From contig JAHIKV010000148.1 in assembly GCA_018897395.1 (NCBI GenBank), positions 1 through 32,892 of the forward strand: a stretch of DNA of 32,892 nt. The letters run 5' to 3'. A program made the position numbers and the translations under genes. The first letter of the stretch is position 1. Each line of letters opens with the position of its first letter. Shown one piece after another: positions 31,746 to 32,892 of this stretch. The notes below the pieces were generated by a model. The model did no database searches and was not told the origin of the DNA. It saw nothing but the letters and a program-made list of their open reading frames with translations. This stretch comes from Planctomycetota bacterium. Lineage in GTDB: Bacteria; Planctomycetota; Planctomycetia; Pirellulales; Thermoguttaceae.

Positions 31746-32603
31746 ATGCCCTGCATGGCTTTTCGCGCCTTCGTGCTGGCCTTCAGCTATGCGGCGGTCT
31801 GCGCGACGTGCATGGCCCAGCAGTCCGGCATCACGGCCGATCTGCACCCGTGGGGACGGTTCGAGCCTGGGGCCTGGAAACTGGTCCGGGTCGTGACCGA
31901 AACGCTCGACGAAAAGGGCCAGGTGGTCAGCACCAGCACTACCGACACCAAAACCACGCTGATGAAAATCGACGACGACGGCGTAACGTTGGAGGTGCAG
32001 GTGTGCATGGAAGTGGCGGGAAAAAGTTTTCAGGCCGAGTCGCAAACCATCAAGCAGGGGTTCAACGGCGAATCGGCCGCGACGGACTTGACTCTAAAGG
32101 AGACGGCCGATGGTCAGGTTGTGATCGAGGACCGAAAGATTGCCTGCAAGGTCCAGCAGATTGAGGTCGTCGCCCCAAACGAAAAGACGGCCATCAGTCT
32201 TTACTATTCGACGACCGTCGCGCCGTACATCCTCAAGCGGGTGAGCGTTACCCGCGACGCGGAAGGCAAGAGTGTGTTGAACACGACGAGCTTCGAGGTG
32301 ATCGCGGTGGAGATGCCGGTCAGGCTGCGCGGCGAGACCCGCGCCGCCATCTACGTCAAGACCGTCCAAAAAAACGCCAACGGAACGGTGACGACGTTGG
32401 CGGTGGTTTTGCCGGACGTGCCCGGCGGCGTGTTCAGCCACAGTTCCAAGGAGGTCGACAAGTCGGGGCGGGTCGTCCGACGCAGCACCCTGGAATTGGC
32501 CGACTACGGCGCCGAGCCGGAGGAAGACCGCGTCGGCTTTTTCAATCGCAAGCGCGCCGCCCGTCGCGCCGCCAAGTCGGTTTCATCGCGCCGCGGGCAG
32601 TAA
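31746..32603 (+). CDS. Secreted protein of unknown function
   Basis: This 285-residue protein starts at the ATG with GGGAGGGA about nine bases upstream; the frame is open for 46 more codons without such a site. Residues 1-24 are a signal peptide (FRAFVLAFSYAAVCATCMA). The mature part is rich in beta-strand-like Thr/Val sequence (VRVVTETLDEKGQVVSTSTT, TTLMKIDDDGVTLEV), without recognised motifs or cysteine pairs. The C-terminal end is strongly basic (FNRKRAARRAAKSVSSRR). It is possibly an envelope or periplasmic protein. No operon partner is visible. Confidence 0.75.
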   Translation: MPCMAFRAFVLAFSYAAVCATCMAQQSGITADLHPWGRFEPGAWKLVRVVTETLDEKGQVVSTSTTDTKTTLMKIDDDGVTLEVQVCMEVAGKSFQAESQTIKQGFNGESAATDLTLKETADGQVVIEDRKIACKVQQIEVVAPNEKTAISLYYSTTVAPYILKRVSVTRDAEGKSVLNTTSFEVIAVEMPVRLRGETRAAIYVKTVQKNANGTVTTLAVVLPDVPGGVFSHSSKEVDKSGRVVRRSTLELADYGAEPEEDRVGFFNRKRAARRAAKSVSSRRGQ

Positions 32604-32627
32604 GTCGCGGTAATCATGGAAATATTA

Positions 32628-32745
32628 GAAGGGTGAAGAGAGAGGAGAGACTTGCTGAAAGAACCGCTGTTTTTATCACTCCTCACTCTTCCCTCTTCAC
32701 TTCTCGCTCTTCACTCCTCACCCTTCTCTCTTCCCCTTTTTTCAT
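32628..32745. repeat. Purine/pyrimidine-biased inverted repeat region
   Basis: A purine-rich AGAAGGGTGAAGAGAGAGGA stretch at about 32628-32647 is matched by several pyrimidine-rich inverted versions (CTCCTCAC, CTTCACTCCTCACCCTTCT) up to about 32735. The latter are imperfect tandem copies of a CTCTTCACTC-type unit. It lies between the secreted-protein gene and the group II intron end. Confidence 0.6.
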
Positions 32746-32756
32746 CCGCATCTTTG

Positions 32757-32892
<136 letters not shown>

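Overview
The window looks like a chromosome segment of a planctomycete, most likely of the Pirellulales/Pirellula lineage. This is inferred from high G+C content, a membrane-anchored Ser/Thr kinase carrying the planctomycete N-terminal 'LVxxxxLxxxQAxxLL' motif, secreted PQQ-propeller and prenyltransferase-fold proteins coupled to ExbB/ExbD subunits, and several small proteins that resemble planctomycete-only families. No rRNA, CRISPR array or prophage is visible.

Left third (1-12374). A tRNA-Phe gene reads leftwards and faces, across divergent promoters, an operon of eight tightly coupled genes. In order these encode a secreted alpha/alpha-barrel-repeat protein with HEAT-like repeats, a single-TM TonB-like protein, an ExbB/TolQ-type channel protein, two ExbD/TolR-type proteins, a membrane-anchored TPR/PQQ beta-propeller protein, a TPR/solute-binding family 5 protein and a secreted protein of unknown function. 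Most junctions are ATGA overlaps or gaps of 2-3 bases. The layout suggests one proton-motive-force-driven envelope machine whose substrate is unknown. It is the best candidate here for an undescribed system.

Middle (12375-18861). This block reads on the minus strand: a Ser/Thr kinase, a thioredoxin-fold protein missing one cysteine, a DusB-type tRNA-dihydrouridine synthase, a PIN-toxin/ribbon-helix-helix-antitoxin pair with an apparently leaderless promoter, and a TolC-like protein built from two related halves. The block is flanked by two oppositely oriented copies of one MITE-like element.

Right-centre (18862-26512). A small planctomycete protein is followed by a cation cluster: an NhaD-like Na+/H+ antiporter, a decayed fragment of a second antiporter, a Ca2+ P-type ATPase and a CaCA Ca2+/cation antiporter. 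Next comes an RNase D-like protein with a palindromic repeat inserted in its reading frame.

Right end (26513-32892). This repeat-rich stretch holds a 124-bp MITE, an HTH antitoxin next to the relic of its toxin, a REC-GGDEF-CBS signalling protein, a SerA-like dehydrogenase, a secreted hypothetical protein and the 3' end (domains V-VI) of a group II intron running off the edge.

The most distinctive overall feature is the density of short palindromic elements. At least two have entered coding sequences without breaking the frame, and two others sit exactly on stop codons.
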